Shown piece after piece: positions 13,901 to 24,685 of a stretch of 64,000 bases of DNA. This DNA is from Biscogniauxia marginata (taxonomy: Eukaryota; Ascomycota; Sordariomycetes; Xylariales; Xylariaceae), in the NCBI GenBank assembly GCA_022695795.1, contig MU404184.1:33838-97837 (forward strand), in the 5' to 3' direction. Made by a program: the position numbers and the translations under genes. The notes beneath the pieces were generated by a model, which was not told where the DNA came from, ran no database searches, and saw only the letters and a program-made list of their open reading frames with translations. How positions within the stretch are numbered: position 1 is the stretch's first letter; the number at the start of each line of letters is the position of its first letter.

Positions 13901-13965
13901 TCTATCTTTCTATCTCAGCACAACATAAGGACGCTGCTTCGTTCGACGGGACGACAAAGAACTAT
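10921..13965. other. 3-kb island of normal composition with no supported gene
   Basis: Both strands carry only short frames (up to about 107 codons, 13215-13538 on the minus strand), none with protein-like composition, signal peptide or recognised motif. Several TAGG/CCTA-type short runs occur, for example at 11648-11660, 12091-12100 and 13170-13185. A poorly conserved or intron-rich gene, or a non-coding transcript, cannot be excluded. Confidence 0.5.
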
Positions 13966-14500
13966 ATATAGTAAGTGGAAAAATTATCGTAAAATTGTAA
14001 ATAATCACCTTAATTACCCTAATTAACTTCACCACCTTATTTATTTAAAGTAACTTTAAATTTTTAATTTTTAAATAAGTACTATTAAAATAAGGCTTTT
14101 TAATAATATTATTTTTATTTAACTTAATATTTAATATATTATTTATTTATATTAATAACGGTTTAAAATTTAGTATAAGGTAATTAGTTATAAAAAAGTT
14201 AATTACTTTATATAATAAGATTAAAGCTTTAAATTTTATTTTTATAAATAAAATCGTTAACCTTTTAAGTTATTAATATAATAATAATAAAATACCATTA
14301 TAATAAAATCACTTATTTATCGACTTTATTAACTTTTTTAATAATTTATTTTTAAATTTATTTTAAACTTTAATTATTATATATATAAATAATTTAAATG
14401 ATTTTTTATTAATTTTAAAGTTTATTAAATAAAAATGTTTCTTATAAAAATTTTTAATAAAATGAAAATCGAGGGAATATAATTTCATTTTATTTTAAAT
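13966..14500. repeat. AT-rich RIP block with a short repeat copy at 14217-14310
   Basis: RIP-mutated sequence. About 95 bp at 14217-14310 recur at about 14918-15018 inside MITE copy A, with the second copy less mutated. This defines a second small repeat family, separate from the MITE. Confidence 0.6.
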
Positions 14501-15234
14501 GTAACATATTATATAAGCGAGTAAATAAAACAAGTTTATAAACGAAATAATTTTTATATAAAATCGAGTTTTTTAAAATTTTATAATTTTCCACGTAAAA
14601 ATCGGAAAACTTTCAACCTTTTTTTTATAATTATATAATTATATAATTTAATTAAAAGTAAAATTTAAAAAAATTTAATATTAAAATATATAAAAATAAA
14701 ACGCGTAAAAACTAAAATTATAATAAAACTATTATAAAGGGCTAGCTAGTTATAAGGTGGTTAAGTTAACTATTATATATGTAATATAAGACGATAAAAG
14801 GGGTACAACGTTATATAAGGATTAGATCTATAAAAAGGAGCCTTAATAAGGCTTTAAAAGCTAGGCTCTTCATTATTAATACATCACCTTTTTTCACCTT
14901 TATATATTCGTATCAATATAATAAAATTAAAGCCTTAAATTTCACTTTTATAAGTAAAATCGCTGACCTTTTAAGGTTATTAACGCGACGGCTTATAAAG
15001 TACCATTATAATAAAAACATATAAACCTTTTTACGTATTTTTATATATATTTAATTTTCTATTTTTTTGAACTTTATTTTAAATAAATTATATAATTATA
15101 TAATTAAAAGAAAATATTTGAAATTTCTCCGATTTTTATATAAAAAGTTATAAATTTTTCAAAAAAGTCGATTTTATATAAAAACCTATTTTATTTATAA
15201 GTTTGTTTTATTTACTTATTTATATAATACGTTA
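14501..15234. mobile_element. MITE copy A, interrupted by a nested repeat
   Basis: The left arm (14501-14710) and right arm (15020-15234) are the two ends of the 0.4-kb MITE seen intact at 15235-15682. The arms are inverted repeats of each other: the motif ATATAAAATCGA, then an AATTTATAACTT-like motif, then a CGTAAAAATCG-like motif appears on the left and its reverse complement on the right. About 300 bp of other sequence separates the arms. The element ends in ACGT next to TA, and copy B starts directly after. Confidence 0.75.
14738..15018. repeat. Repeat nested inside MITE copy A
   Basis: About 280 bp that interrupt the MITE. The 3' part (14918-15018) matches 14217-14310. The 5' part (14738-14890) has a higher GC content and less RIP than its surroundings. 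A CACCTT element near 14883-14890 and an AAGGTGG element near 14754-14760 are inversely related, which suggests short terminal inverted repeats, but the exact ends are not clear. Confidence 0.5.
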
Positions 15235-15682
15235 TAACGTATTATATAAGCGAGTAAACAAAATAAGCTTACGAATAAAATGGGTTTTTATATAAAATCG
15301 ACTTTTTCGAAAATTTATAACTTTACGCGTAAAAATCAGCAAAGTTTTAAACTTTTCTTTTTTTAATTATATAATTATATAATTTAATTAAACTAAAAAT
15401 AAAAAAAAATAAAAAGTAATATATATAAAGAAATATGTAAAAAGGTTTATTCGTTTTATTATAATTTTAGTTTTTACGCGTTTTTTTTTCGTGTTTTTCA
15501 CTTTTTAATTTTTTAATTTTCATTTTAATTAAACTATATAATTATATAATTAAAAAAAAAGGTTTAAAACTTTTCCAATTTTTATATGTAAAGTTATAAA
15601 CTTTTTTAAAAAAAGTCGATTTTATATAAAAAACCATTTCGTCCGCGAGCTTGTTTTGTTTACTCACTTATATAGTACGTTA
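15235..15682. mobile_element. MITE copy B (intact, about 0.45 kb)
   Basis: Starts TA+ACGTATTATATAAGCGAG and ends with the inverse, a CTCACTTATATAGTACGT-like terminus followed by TA. The terminal inverted repeats reach about 110-150 bp inward and include the ATAAAATCGACTTT motif on the left and its inverse on the right. It has no coding capacity. The TA flanks and long inverted repeats fit a non-autonomous Tc1/mariner-pogo type element. It abuts copy A head to tail with a shared TA at the joint (ACGTTATAACGT). Confidence 0.85.
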
Positions 15683-17050
15683 ATTATTTAAATTAATAAT
15701 ATATTAAATTATTATTATTTTTTCGTAAAACGTAAAATTTTAAGTATTTAAATTTATAATTAATTATATAAATATATTATTATTTCGCTTTTTTAATATT
15801 ATATAAAAAATATTATAAAATATTATTAATTTATAATAACTTATTTTTAAATAATATTATTTATATTTAATTATATAAGTTATTCGAGTTTTTATTAATA
15901 TTATTAAGTTTTAAAATAAATTAATTAATATTTTTTTTATTTTAAAAAAACATATAAATATAATTTTACGTGTTTTAATAATAATAATAATAATAAATAT
16001 ATTATTTATAAATTAATTAACTTAAACTACGTATTAAAAAATTAAATACTTAATATAAAAAAGGTAATCGGTTTTTAAAATGTAAAACTAAAAAAAACGA
16101 TTTAAATAATAATAATTAATTAATTTTAATATCGTGTAAATGTTTTTTAATAGTTAAAACTACGAAAATTATAAAACACGTTATTTATAAAATTTAATAA
16201 ATCGTTATTATATTTATATTATAAAAAACTTTTTAATTAATTTTATAAAAACATTTATTATTATAATAATTATTTCGAATATATAAATTAAATTTCGCGT
16301 AATTAAATTAGTTTTTTTAATTTAAAAAAGTTATTATTATATTATTTATATTTATATAAATAATATTTTTTTTAATTTTAATATAATATATATATTTTAA
16401 AAAGTTAAAATATTTATAATTTAATTATATTATAAATAAAGTTAAAAAACATTAAAAAGTTTTTTATAAGTATTATAAATATTTATAATTAACTTATAAA
16501 AGTTATTTTAATATTAATATATAAAGTATTTTTATTATAAGATAAAATTACTTATTTTCGAGAATAAACTATATTTTTAATAAGTAATATAAAACTAAAA
16601 ATAAATAATTATAAATAAAAGAATTACTTAATATAAAAAAAGTAATTTTATAAATTAAAAAAGATAATATTATTATTAATAATAAAAAGAAGGCGTTTTA
16701 AAAAAGTAATAACTAAACGAAAATAAAATAATATATATAATTAAATTAAATATAATACGTATATTTATATAATAAATAAAAAGGTATTTCATAATTTAAA
16801 TTTTAAGAAGTTATAATTAATTTTATTTATTATTAATTTTTATTTCAATTTTAAAGGGTTTTAACTTAAAAAATATAATAAATTAATCGATTTAAATTAC
16901 GCGTTAAAAATTAAAAAAGACGATTCGAATAATAATAATTATTAATTAATTTTAATATTATATAAATGTTTTTTAATAATTAAAATTATAAAAGTTATAA
17001 AAATTAATTTACTCGTTTATATAATTTATTTATTTATAAAGTATATTAAT
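15683..17050. mobile_element. Fot1/Pot2-like transposon fragments (3' part), RIP-mutated
   Basis: About 16190-17045 aligns along its length with 60725-61680, the 3' part of the transposon described there, including the subterminal GACGATTCGAATAATAATAA-like motif (about 16915-16940) and a doubled 18-bp terminal unit at about 17005-17040. About 15990-16180 is a further partial copy of the subterminal region. 15683-15990 is AT-rich sequence that I cannot assign. None of the catalytic transposase motifs lie in this copy. Confidence 0.65.
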
Positions 17051-17190
17051 AATAAAATAATTAATTTATAATTTAATTATTATAAATAATATTAAAAACT
17101 TAAAATATATTATATAATATTTAAATATCATTTTTATAAGTTATATATAAATAAGATACATTATAAATTAATATGGCTTAATTAATATAA
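17051..17190. other. AT-rich tail of the RIP block
   Basis: The composition returns to normal at about 17190. Nothing else seen. Confidence 0.5.
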
Positions 17191-19098
17191 TAATTAAATC
17201 TGGATTTTATCGAGAAACTTTTCGTTTTAAGTTTAATGTCTTGGCATATGCCTGGCTATTAGCTAGATAAAACGTGTGAAGCTCGGTTTATAAAGAACAC
17301 GAAAAGCATCTTTATAACCTTGTTTCTCAGTCGCCTCGCTCCTGGGCATTTCCTGAATAACAGATGAAAGAGGCTCTAGACTTCTCAGACTCTAGATAAG
17401 CGCCGCGTCTCGCTTGTGCTATTTGGAAGGATAATGATTATTGATAGTGTTTGAAGATAAGTTCGCGTGCGCCTTGAGCTTGGGAAACCAGGAGTGAAGC
17501 TGCTCTCTACTAATCCTGCGTTAATGCCGAAGGGCCTCGATTTAGTCAAGACTTTCTGGAGGTGCTATAAAAACACCCAATTACAAAAAGTGGCTTTGAC
17601 TCTACAGTACCACAGACAAACATTGAAAAGGTACCTTATATATACCGATAAAAATACCTAAATCGGGGTCGCGCATTTTGGTCACTAACATTGACTCGGT
17701 GTCAGGTAGGCAAGGCAAACCTTACCCTTGCCGACCCGATATCACGTTCGGTGTTTATTTCTATTTTTAGCACTGTCACACATTGAAGAATATTCGTATA
17801 TATTTGCTTATTAAGACTAACCAGCGGGTTACACGAGGCGAGAATTTCCAACATCCTATCTCTAGTGCCACCTTTACTCCTCGCCTCCATTTAGCTCGTG
17901 TTGGTGGCGAAGAACGTACAATAGAAGAAACAAGTATAGGAGGACAAGGCTCGAGTTGATCCGTTTCTGCCTGGGCATCAATTATTGCTTAACATCTTGC
18001 GTAGAATAGGTAGTTTTATTAGTTACATATATTCGCAGTTTTGCGTGGATTAGGAGACATGCTCCATACTAGCAATTTAGAGGAATATTTCTTCTCTATC
18101 GCGGAAGCCCTCGGGTAGTGAAAGCTTCATTACTACGAGACTAGAGACCGGCGCCGATTCTTAGACTGTACTTCGGCGAATTTACATCGACGTATCGAAT
18201 AGTCATGCTTAGAGTTCAGTGGATGAGTGCCTGACTACATATTCTAGATGATAGTTGAGTAGGTTCATTTACAGTAACGGACTATTCCATAAAATGGGAT
18301 ATTCTATGTCTTATGCTTGCTTATTGGCTGCGAATCGTGCATACGTGCTCCCTACCTACATGCCAATAGGTCAGTAGGCATCTATAACCATGGGAACCAA
18401 GTCCAACTACATACACTAAGACCGAATTTTCATGTGATGGCAGGTCGAACACTAAAGTCCTGTCAACTCAATAGCAACATAGGGCAATATACTATAAAAA
18501 TACGCCAGTATACTATCAACAAGAGAATCGAAAAGCATGTACCAAATTGACCAGTCCTTTTCAGGCAGAAAAACATTGTACTTCGCGACGACAGCGCAAT
18601 GCACAGCTGCGTCCTCGTATATGATATGGCCTGCCACAAGTTGTCCCAAAACGCGTGGAAATGTACGTTACACCAAGATAAATCCTGGAAGATTCTCATC
18701 GTATTGCATCGTCATCATCGTCATCAATGATTCGTCATACATCCTCAATGCAGTCTATCGCCCCAAAATCCCCAAACCCCAAACCCCAACTGCTCACCAC
18801 ACGCTAACAAGCACAAACGATCCGCAACCTGCAGGACCCTATAATGCTAATTCATTGTTGCCGTGCCACGCCTATGCACCGTTTCTGAAATGACACATCC
18901 CTGATGATTAATGGTCCGGCTCATCACCGGAAGCCATGAAAGATAACGTGACAGCTGGTGCCCCCTTTTCACCTGTCCCTGTCATAATCGGTTTTAGCAA
19001 CCCGTTCAAAATTTTCTATAGAGATGCCCGGTTTGGAGATCGTCGTACAAAAGCCCCAGGAAGATAATAGTGACGATCGGATATGCAAGTGGTATGTG
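17191..19098. other. Intergenic, no supported gene
   Basis: Normal composition with short frames only. The longest, 18537-18893 on the plus strand, has no protein-like features. The right part is the 3' flank of the minus-strand gene that ends at 19099. Confidence 0.55.
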
Positions 19099-20352
19099 TT
19101 ATCTGACGACGCCAACCCTACCTTCCTCTAAACATCTTCGCTTCCCCAAAATCATGTCGCCCGAGCAGTCCGACTCGCGGTCTTCGGAGAAGCTTGCGTT
19201 GAAAACTTCTGAGAGAACCTCTCTTCTGCGCTTGGGCGATGTCGACTCGGGTACCGGTGTCAGCTCGTCCTCGTAAGTATCCATAGGGACGCCGTCAAAA
19301 TCGCCAACGACGTCTCTGCCTAGCGCTCTGCCCAGACGTTCCTTAAGACCGAGGACCGGCCATATCGGAACTTGTGCGTACTCAACCTTGATCTGCGTGT
19401 CTCCCCTCGGTGCCTTGTTGGGTTGGTGGAACATTGTGAGAGTTGCTGCAGGGATGGTCCCCGTATAGACGATGAAAGCATTTTCCTCTTCCGATACGGT
19501 CAACACGCGAACCTTGACGTCCCTTGGTGCAAACCCAATTCCATTGGCCATGTCGGCATAGACGGACTGCTGGGCCATAGCTACCATGACGGCAACAAAG
19601 TAGGCATCCTCGTCGAGGTTCCTTGGTATCAGACCCCTCGATCGAAGCATCTGTAACCGATGAACAGGTCCGTTGTATGACCTGTTCGGCCCGCTCAAAA
19701 TGCGGAAGCAATTTCGTCTGACGTGGTTGAGATGGCTCCGGCTGATGTAGGCTAGTATCGGCGCGTCACTGGAGACATTGACGGTCATGGAAGCCATCAA
19801 CTGACTCGCGGCCCGACTCGAAGTCCAGGTGGTAGCTGAATCAAACGACATTGCGCTCGTGTCCGGGTGTCTCCACACGGCCTGACAGCGGACGGCCTTC
19901 GCGTAGAAGCGAGGGCCGAATCGCAGGTCGATATCTGCACATGCCTTCGGTCGCGACAGGTGATTCGGGAACAAGACAGAAAGTATGTTCTTCATTGCGC
20001 GATTCTTGGTCATTATAGGCTTCGAGCCGTCAGACGACACGAGGATGTCCAGGCTACTGCCTACATTGACCACCGTTGGCGGCGCCCTTGGAGAACGTCG
20101 AGGAGAGGTTGTTGTGGACGGCGTTGGCATCTTCTGCGCGGGGAGCTGGACGAAACGACAACCGAGCAATCGCGTATGTAGGTCAGTCCAGCAGATGGGC
20201 AGGACGTAAAGAGAGGTGCCAGAATGATCGTGCAAGATATCATAGAGGGACCCTAGCTCCGGCACGAGATACTTCCGTCGTATCCTCTTAGGCTTCAGAT
20301 CCGTCCTTGATACACTTGCTGGCTCCATTGTTGACGTGTGTGCTGTTCCCAT
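19099..20352 (-). CDS. Conserved-looking fungal protein of unknown function, likely nuclear
   Basis: Single-exon frame of 417 residues with protein-like composition throughout. There is a basic cluster KPKRIRRK near the N-terminus (about 20-27) and another (SPKRRR) at about 370 near an acidic, Ser-rich C-terminus, which together suggest nuclear localisation. The centre (about 140-330) looks like a folded domain with alternating hydrophobic and charged segments; RFYAKAVRCQAVWRHPDT and PIWPVLGLKERLGRALGRD are examples. I recognise no named domain. The ATG at 20352 is the first in frame; Met9 (MEPAS) is an alternative. The gene is divergent from ARPC3, with 1.1 kb between them. It is clearly coding, but I do not assign a function. 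Confidence 0.8.
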   Translation of the reverse strand: MGTAHTSTMEPASVSRTDLKPKRIRRKYLVPELGSLYDILHDHSGTSLYVLPICWTDLHTRLLGCRFVQLPAQKMPTPSTTTSPRRSPRAPPTVVNVGSSLDILVSSDGSKPIMTKNRAMKNILSVLFPNHLSRPKACADIDLRFGPRFYAKAVRCQAVWRHPDTSAMSFDSATTWTSSRAASQLMASMTVNVSSDAPILAYISRSHLNHVRRNCFRILSGPNRSYNGPVHRLQMLRSRGLIPRNLDEDAYFVAVMVAMAQQSVYADMANGIGFAPRDVKVRVLTVSEEENAFIVYTGTIPAATLTMFHQPNKAPRGDTQIKVEYAQVPIWPVLGLKERLGRALGRDVVGDFDGVPMDTYEDELTPVPESTSPKRRREVLSEVFNASFSEDRESDCSGDMILGKRRCLEEGRVGVVR

Positions 20353-21456
20353 TGAGGCAGCGGGGGCCGGGATGAGATCTGAGATGGATCAGCTTTAATT
20401 AAAATAGCAGCAGGATTAGGACATGTCATAGAAAATTTGGCGAGGGTCGGATGAACTAAATATGTTGTAAGGCTACTCACATCCTGGTCAGAATTTGGCG
20501 ATCTACAGGCTTGGTTCGGGCTTGGGTTGTAGAAAGTTGTGATGTGCGACAACGGGGTTGCGAGATGGGTGCGCCACAATTCTCTCCAAAAACACGACCA
20601 GGGTGGCTGACTTTTTTGCTCAAGACAACAATAATAGGCACCTAATCAAGGCCTGGATGGAGGGGAGTTGAAATCAAGCCGCGGGTGATGCAAGATAAGT
20701 ATGCGACGGCGGTGAGACGTATCTCAAAACCAGGCGGCAAGAGAGATAACGAGAGTGGTGGGAGGAGTTTTGGGGCGTGAGAGAAGAAGACGCGACTTGG
20801 GAGGGGGGCCTTTTAATTTACTTGGCCCGCCGCAGGACTGAGGACAAGAGACATAAATGCGACAGTCGCGCGAGCTCAGGTGACTCCGATTATGCCGCTG
20901 GAACCCTTTTCTTACCTAATAAACCAATCCCGCCAGGCTCCAGCAGGTAAAGAGTTAGGTACCTGCTACCTGCCAGTGGTACCTAGCTACCACTCGGAGC
21001 GTGCCACACAACTTAGCATGAACGGACGGAGCTTCGCCACATCCGACGTGGCAGAGGTCGTATCTGGTAGGTACTTAACCCGAATTGGATGGTATGCAAC
21101 AAAGGCTGCTAGCCCGATATGGGCTTAGCATTGAAACCGGAGAGGCCTGCCCGGAATTCAAAGGTACCTAACAGCAGCTAGAGAGAGCCGGCGTTTCCCC
21201 GCGAGGAAAGTGACGTCTCTCGCTAACAATTTCGGGACGTCCGCCTCAAGCCTCACGAGGGAAGCCCCTCCAGCAGAACAGACGCTACCTAGCTTACCTT
21301 ACCTACCTGGTAACCTACATACCTGGGCTTAAGTCGCCTAACGAGAGCTTCATCACTCTCCAACTTTACCCGCCCAGCCGAGCTAGAAACCTGTCTGTAG
21401 ATTCATAGCAGCGTTGTTGAGAACCACTGGGAGTCGGTGCCTTCTACCTTGACAAG
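20353..21456. promoter_or_regulatory. Shared upstream region of two divergent genes
   Basis: 1.1 kb between the start of the minus-strand unknown protein and that of ARPC3. It holds a purine-rich stretch at about 20745-20800 and many TACCT/AGGTA runs (20957-20995, 21150-21175, 21290-21330). No defined promoter element can be assigned. Confidence 0.5.
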
Positions 21457-22400
21457 ATGCCGGTATGTTTTGTTTGTCTCCTCTTCGTCTCGGAAATCAT
21501 CCGATCATAGACGATACCGCCATTCCTATCTCATAGGTATCGTCCACGTTCCGACATGCCATCATCCAGCGGCCTTCTTCCAAGAGAAAGAAGAAGAAGA
21601 AAACAAGAAGCATCCCAAACTGACGGACACCTTGTCTCTTCCAGGCGTACAATTCCATGTTCAACACGGACCCCAACATCCCCCGTCTGATTGGGAACTT
21701 CCCTCTGTTGCCCCTGCGCACCAAGACCCGGGGTCCCGCGTACACGCTGCCGTTCCCAAGCCCGCCGCTGCCGGCTCACGAGTCGCCCGACCCCGATGAT
21801 CAGTCATACGACATCCTCGACGAGGTGCTCTCGCTTTTCCGTGCCAACACATTCTTCCGCAACTTCGAAATCCAGGGCCCTGCCGACCGCCTGCTAATCT
21901 ATGGCATCCTTTTCGTGAGCGAGTGCCTCGGCAAGATCCGCCCCCACCACGGCGTGCGCGACGCTACGAAGGAGGTCCTCAACACCGCTCTTGACCTCAA
22001 CTTCAGCATCCCCGGGGACCCGGGATTTCCTCTGAACCAGGTACGTCGGCGCTAGGGTTTGTCATAGCGGACCGCGGTTGCTGGGTCAGGTGGTTGGCTG
22101 CGCATACATATGTCCATCTTGCTCTAGCTTGCATGATCTCGGGAACGATATATGAATAGCTAGAAATCAAGTATCCATGTAGATACTCGACGGAGTGCGT
22201 GCTAACTTGAATACTGCTAGATGTATGAGCCCCCGCGGGACCGACAAGACGCCGAGCAGCTACGCCAGTACCTCTCCCAGGTGCGGCAAGAGCTGGCTTC
22301 GCGGTTATTGGCACGGGTATACGAGGAAGGAGGGGATGGAAAGCCGAGCAAGTGGTGGTTGAGCTTCACTAAGAGGAAGTTCATGGGCAAGTCATTGTAG
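21457..22400 (+). CDS. ARPC3: Arp2/3 complex subunit 3 (ARPC3, p21-Arc)
   Basis: Three exons: 21457-21462, 21645-22040 and 22221-22400, giving 193 residues. The first exon is only ATGCCG. It is followed by the donor GTATGT, and splicing to the CAG acceptor at 21644 restores the family's usual MPAY start (MPAYNSMFNTDPN). The second intron has donor GTACGT and acceptor CTAG. Family landmarks follow in order: GNFPLLPLRTKTRGPAY, a DILDEVLSLFRANTFFRNFEI block, ADRLLIYGILFVSECL, PGDPGFPLN, then RQELASRLLARVY and the ending KWWLSFTKRKFMGKSL. The protein is part of the seven-subunit Arp2/3 complex, which nucleates branched actin filaments in cortical patches. Compared with yeast Arc18 there is a Pro-rich insertion of about 15 residues after the TRGPAY motif. 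The identity is secure. Confidence 0.96.
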
Positions 22401-22753
22401 GAGTCACAAAAGGGAAGGGTTAGGGGTGATGAGAAACTTGGGGGAGACAAACCCCCGAGGGGGAAGATGCGATTAAAAGCTCGAATAGAACACGACCTGT
22501 CTATCTCTTGCGAGTATGGCGTTCATTGCACATTGACAAAAAATTGGTATAGCTCTTCTGTTCGCTTAGGCATGTGGAAAAGAGGCCATTTACATCTAAG
22601 GCAGATAGGCTAAATATATACATGACTGACTGTCAATGTATTAGATGAACAGCTAGCCAATAGTGCCATGCTCAGTCGGTGCCGGTCAAATCAATTAAAC
22701 ATGCCTCACCAACCCTGCGCCATGGGATACCGTAGTAGTATAAATAAACCCCT
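22401..22753. other. Convergent 3' region between ARPC3 and TRM6
   Basis: The two genes end facing each other across 353 bp. This is expected to hold both 3' untranslated regions. No distinct terminator signal can be named. Confidence 0.6.
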
Positions 22754-24685
22754 TCATTCACCCTCCACTTTCCTCTTCTTCGACCTTTTCTTCCCTCTAG
22801 CTTCTACTTTTCCTTCGGCGGGCCTGACCCTCCACGCCGTGAAGACGTAACCCTCAGCACCCCCCTTGCTCGTCATCAGTGGGTGCGTTCGCCCGGGCAG
22901 AACCTGCCATCTCCTGACGCGGCTGGTCTGGATCGACGCGCCAAGCACTAACGTGGGGTTGAGGGGGAACTCATCGTTGCCGTCCCAATGTTCTTGCTCC
23001 TTGACGCTTCTGCCCGCGAGCTCATCTGGCGGGCTCGCCACCCAGGCCCCGCGGCGCGCAACGCTGTAGCAGTCGGCCAGCGCCGTCAGCGGCTCGATTG
23101 CCTGCGAGTAGATGGCGATTGGGGCGCCGCCCGCGAGCAGCGGCACCACGTGTCGCATGACGGAGATAGGGTCCATGGTGCTCGCCACTATGAGACCGGA
23201 GAACCCGCCGCGGCGCGTGCTGTCGATGACGTGGCGGGTCTTAGCCCAGCGCCGCCGCTTGCGATGGTACGTGCCTCGGCGGTTGGCCTTCCATGAGCGC
23301 AGCTCCTCGGGCGTCGCGTTCGGGACCTCCGAGCTGTATGTACTGTCGAGCTCGGGCTCGAGGAGTTGCAACCAAGACAGCGACATGAGGTGTCTTGCCA
23401 GTGGGTGAGCGGGCGTCTGTGCCGGGTTCGCTACGTCGAAGTCGTAATAACGTAGGAAGCTGAGGTTAGGCTGTGAGTTTGGGTGAATCACGGTTAGGGT
23501 ATTAGCACGCGCATAGGGCACCTCCAGGTCGTTCGATCGTCGTCTACCCTCCCCGAACTGTCTCCTGGACGACTGGGGTGATCTGGGTCTTGCCGACTCG
23601 GCGTCCTGCGGCTTTGGCTTGATATCTGAGTCTTCGTCCCCAGCAATGGGGTGAGGAATAGGGCCGCTGCTCGCAGTTGTCGTGGTCGCCATCGGTTGGC
23701 TTAGTGACTCCCTTCGGCGAGCTGTTGGGGTTCGTGATCTCTGTGGTTCTTCTATAGTCTTTCCTGATTTAGTCGAGTAAAGTACACCCATGCGCTCCGC
23801 CATAGCAGCAACTAAAAGGCCACCAGTGTCATCTATAATGAGCCATCTTCCTGGTGTCCGTTCGGTCTCCGGGATGGGCTCCCCGCCTTCTTCCATGGCT
23901 TGTTTGTTCTCACACTGGTCCTCGCCGCCGAAGTGCACATTGGCCCAGCATCCTAGCAGCGCGACCATCTCCTCCCGCATATCGAGGATCTTGGCCGGGT
24001 CTTTGTCCTCGAGAAGCCAGTAATCCAACTGCGGTACGTCCAAGGGCAGCACGCTGAATCTCCGTATATACTTCCGCGTCTTTAGTAACTTGTACTTGGC
24101 GAGCGAGTATTCTGTCTTCTGGTTGATGGCGGTGTGTGACAGCATAAGCTTAGCAATCAGGTCCTTGCCAGCATCGGTACCATCTTTCTTGAGAGCCTCG
24201 ATCTCCTCCATGGTCAGCGTCTGGCGTGCCTCTGCGTTGAGTTCTGCACGGTCGCTCGTGGCGACGACGGCGCCTGACTCGGGGTCTACGAGGGAGTACT
24301 CGACGCCAGTCGGTAGCGAAACCTCGGCATCCTCGCCGTCGGGGACCGGGGTCGCTTCCCCGGGGGAGCTCGACAACGTGCCGGACGACAGTATATCGCT
24401 GTAGAGCTCTGCGGCGGGTACGATTCGTAGTCGGTTGAAGGTCTCAGGCGGCTTTTTGTCTTGTAGCTCGTAGGTAAGATGGTACGGCCGGTGAATGATC
24501 AGGTTGCTCGGGAAGGACCCATATTTGCCTAGAGAGACGGTGCTGCAGCACAATCCGTTAGCGAGGGCGAAATAGCTTCGGTCGGAGAGTCGTGCATACG
24601 TATCTGGTATGATCTGGAATATTCTGGTGTTCCCCGAAGGAAGCTTCAACGCGATCCAGGAGTTGGGCTCGACTAAAGAATGCAT
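22754..24685 (-). CDS. TRM6: tRNA (adenine-58-N1)-methyltransferase non-catalytic subunit Trm6
   Basis: Single-exon gene; 643 residues from the ATG at 24685. The frame is open 48 codons further upstream, but the family starts near the chosen Met: MHSLVEPNSWIALKLPSG is the usual beginning, and the upstream residues are of low quality. Family landmarks are SLGKYGSFPSNLI and RPYHLTYEL in the N-terminal domain, LRIVPAAEL soon after, and a C-terminal Rossmann-like domain (about 493-620) with GGFSGLIVAST and GGAPIAIYSQAIEPL. It lacks a SAM-binding motif, as expected for the RNA-binding partner of Trm61. A Ser/Arg/Pro-rich insert of about 80 residues separates the domains, and the tail is basic (KKRSKKRK). 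The complex makes m1A58 in tRNAs, including initiator tRNA-Met, in the nucleus. It is convergent with ARPC3 and lies in the same orientation as the flotillin gene. Confidence 0.93.
   Translation of the reverse strand: MHSLVEPNSWIALKLPSGNTRIFQIIPDTYARLSDRSYFALANGLCCSTVSLGKYGSFPSNLIIHRPYHLTYELQDKKPPETFNRLRIVPAAELYSDILSSGTLSSSPGEATPVPDGEDAEVSLPTGVEYSLVDPESGAVVATSDRAELNAEARQTLTMEEIEALKKDGTDAGKDLIAKLMLSHTAINQKTEYSLAKYKLLKTRKYIRRFSVLPLDVPQLDYWLLEDKDPAKILDMREEMVALLGCWANVHFGGEDQCENKQAMEEGGEPIPETERTPGRWLIIDDTGGLLVAAMAERMGVLYSTKSGKTIEEPQRSRTPTARRRESLSQPMATTTTASSGPIPHPIAGDEDSDIKPKPQDAESARPRSPQSSRRQFGEGRRRSNDLEVPYARANTLTVIHPNSQPNLSFLRYYDFDVANPAQTPAHPLARHLMSLSWLQLLEPELDSTYSSEVPNATPEELRSWKANRRGTYHRKRRRWAKTRHVIDSTRRGGFSGLIVASTMDPISVMRHVVPLLAGGAPIAIYSQAIEPLTALADCYSVARRGAWVASPPDELAGRSVKEQEHWDGNDEFPLNPTLVLGASIQTSRVRRWQVLPGRTHPLMTSKGGAEGYVFTAWRVRPAEGKVEARGKKRSKKRKVEGE

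Noticed and set aside
18537..18893. 118-codon frame on the plus strand
   Set aside because: Low-complexity and without features; likely by chance.
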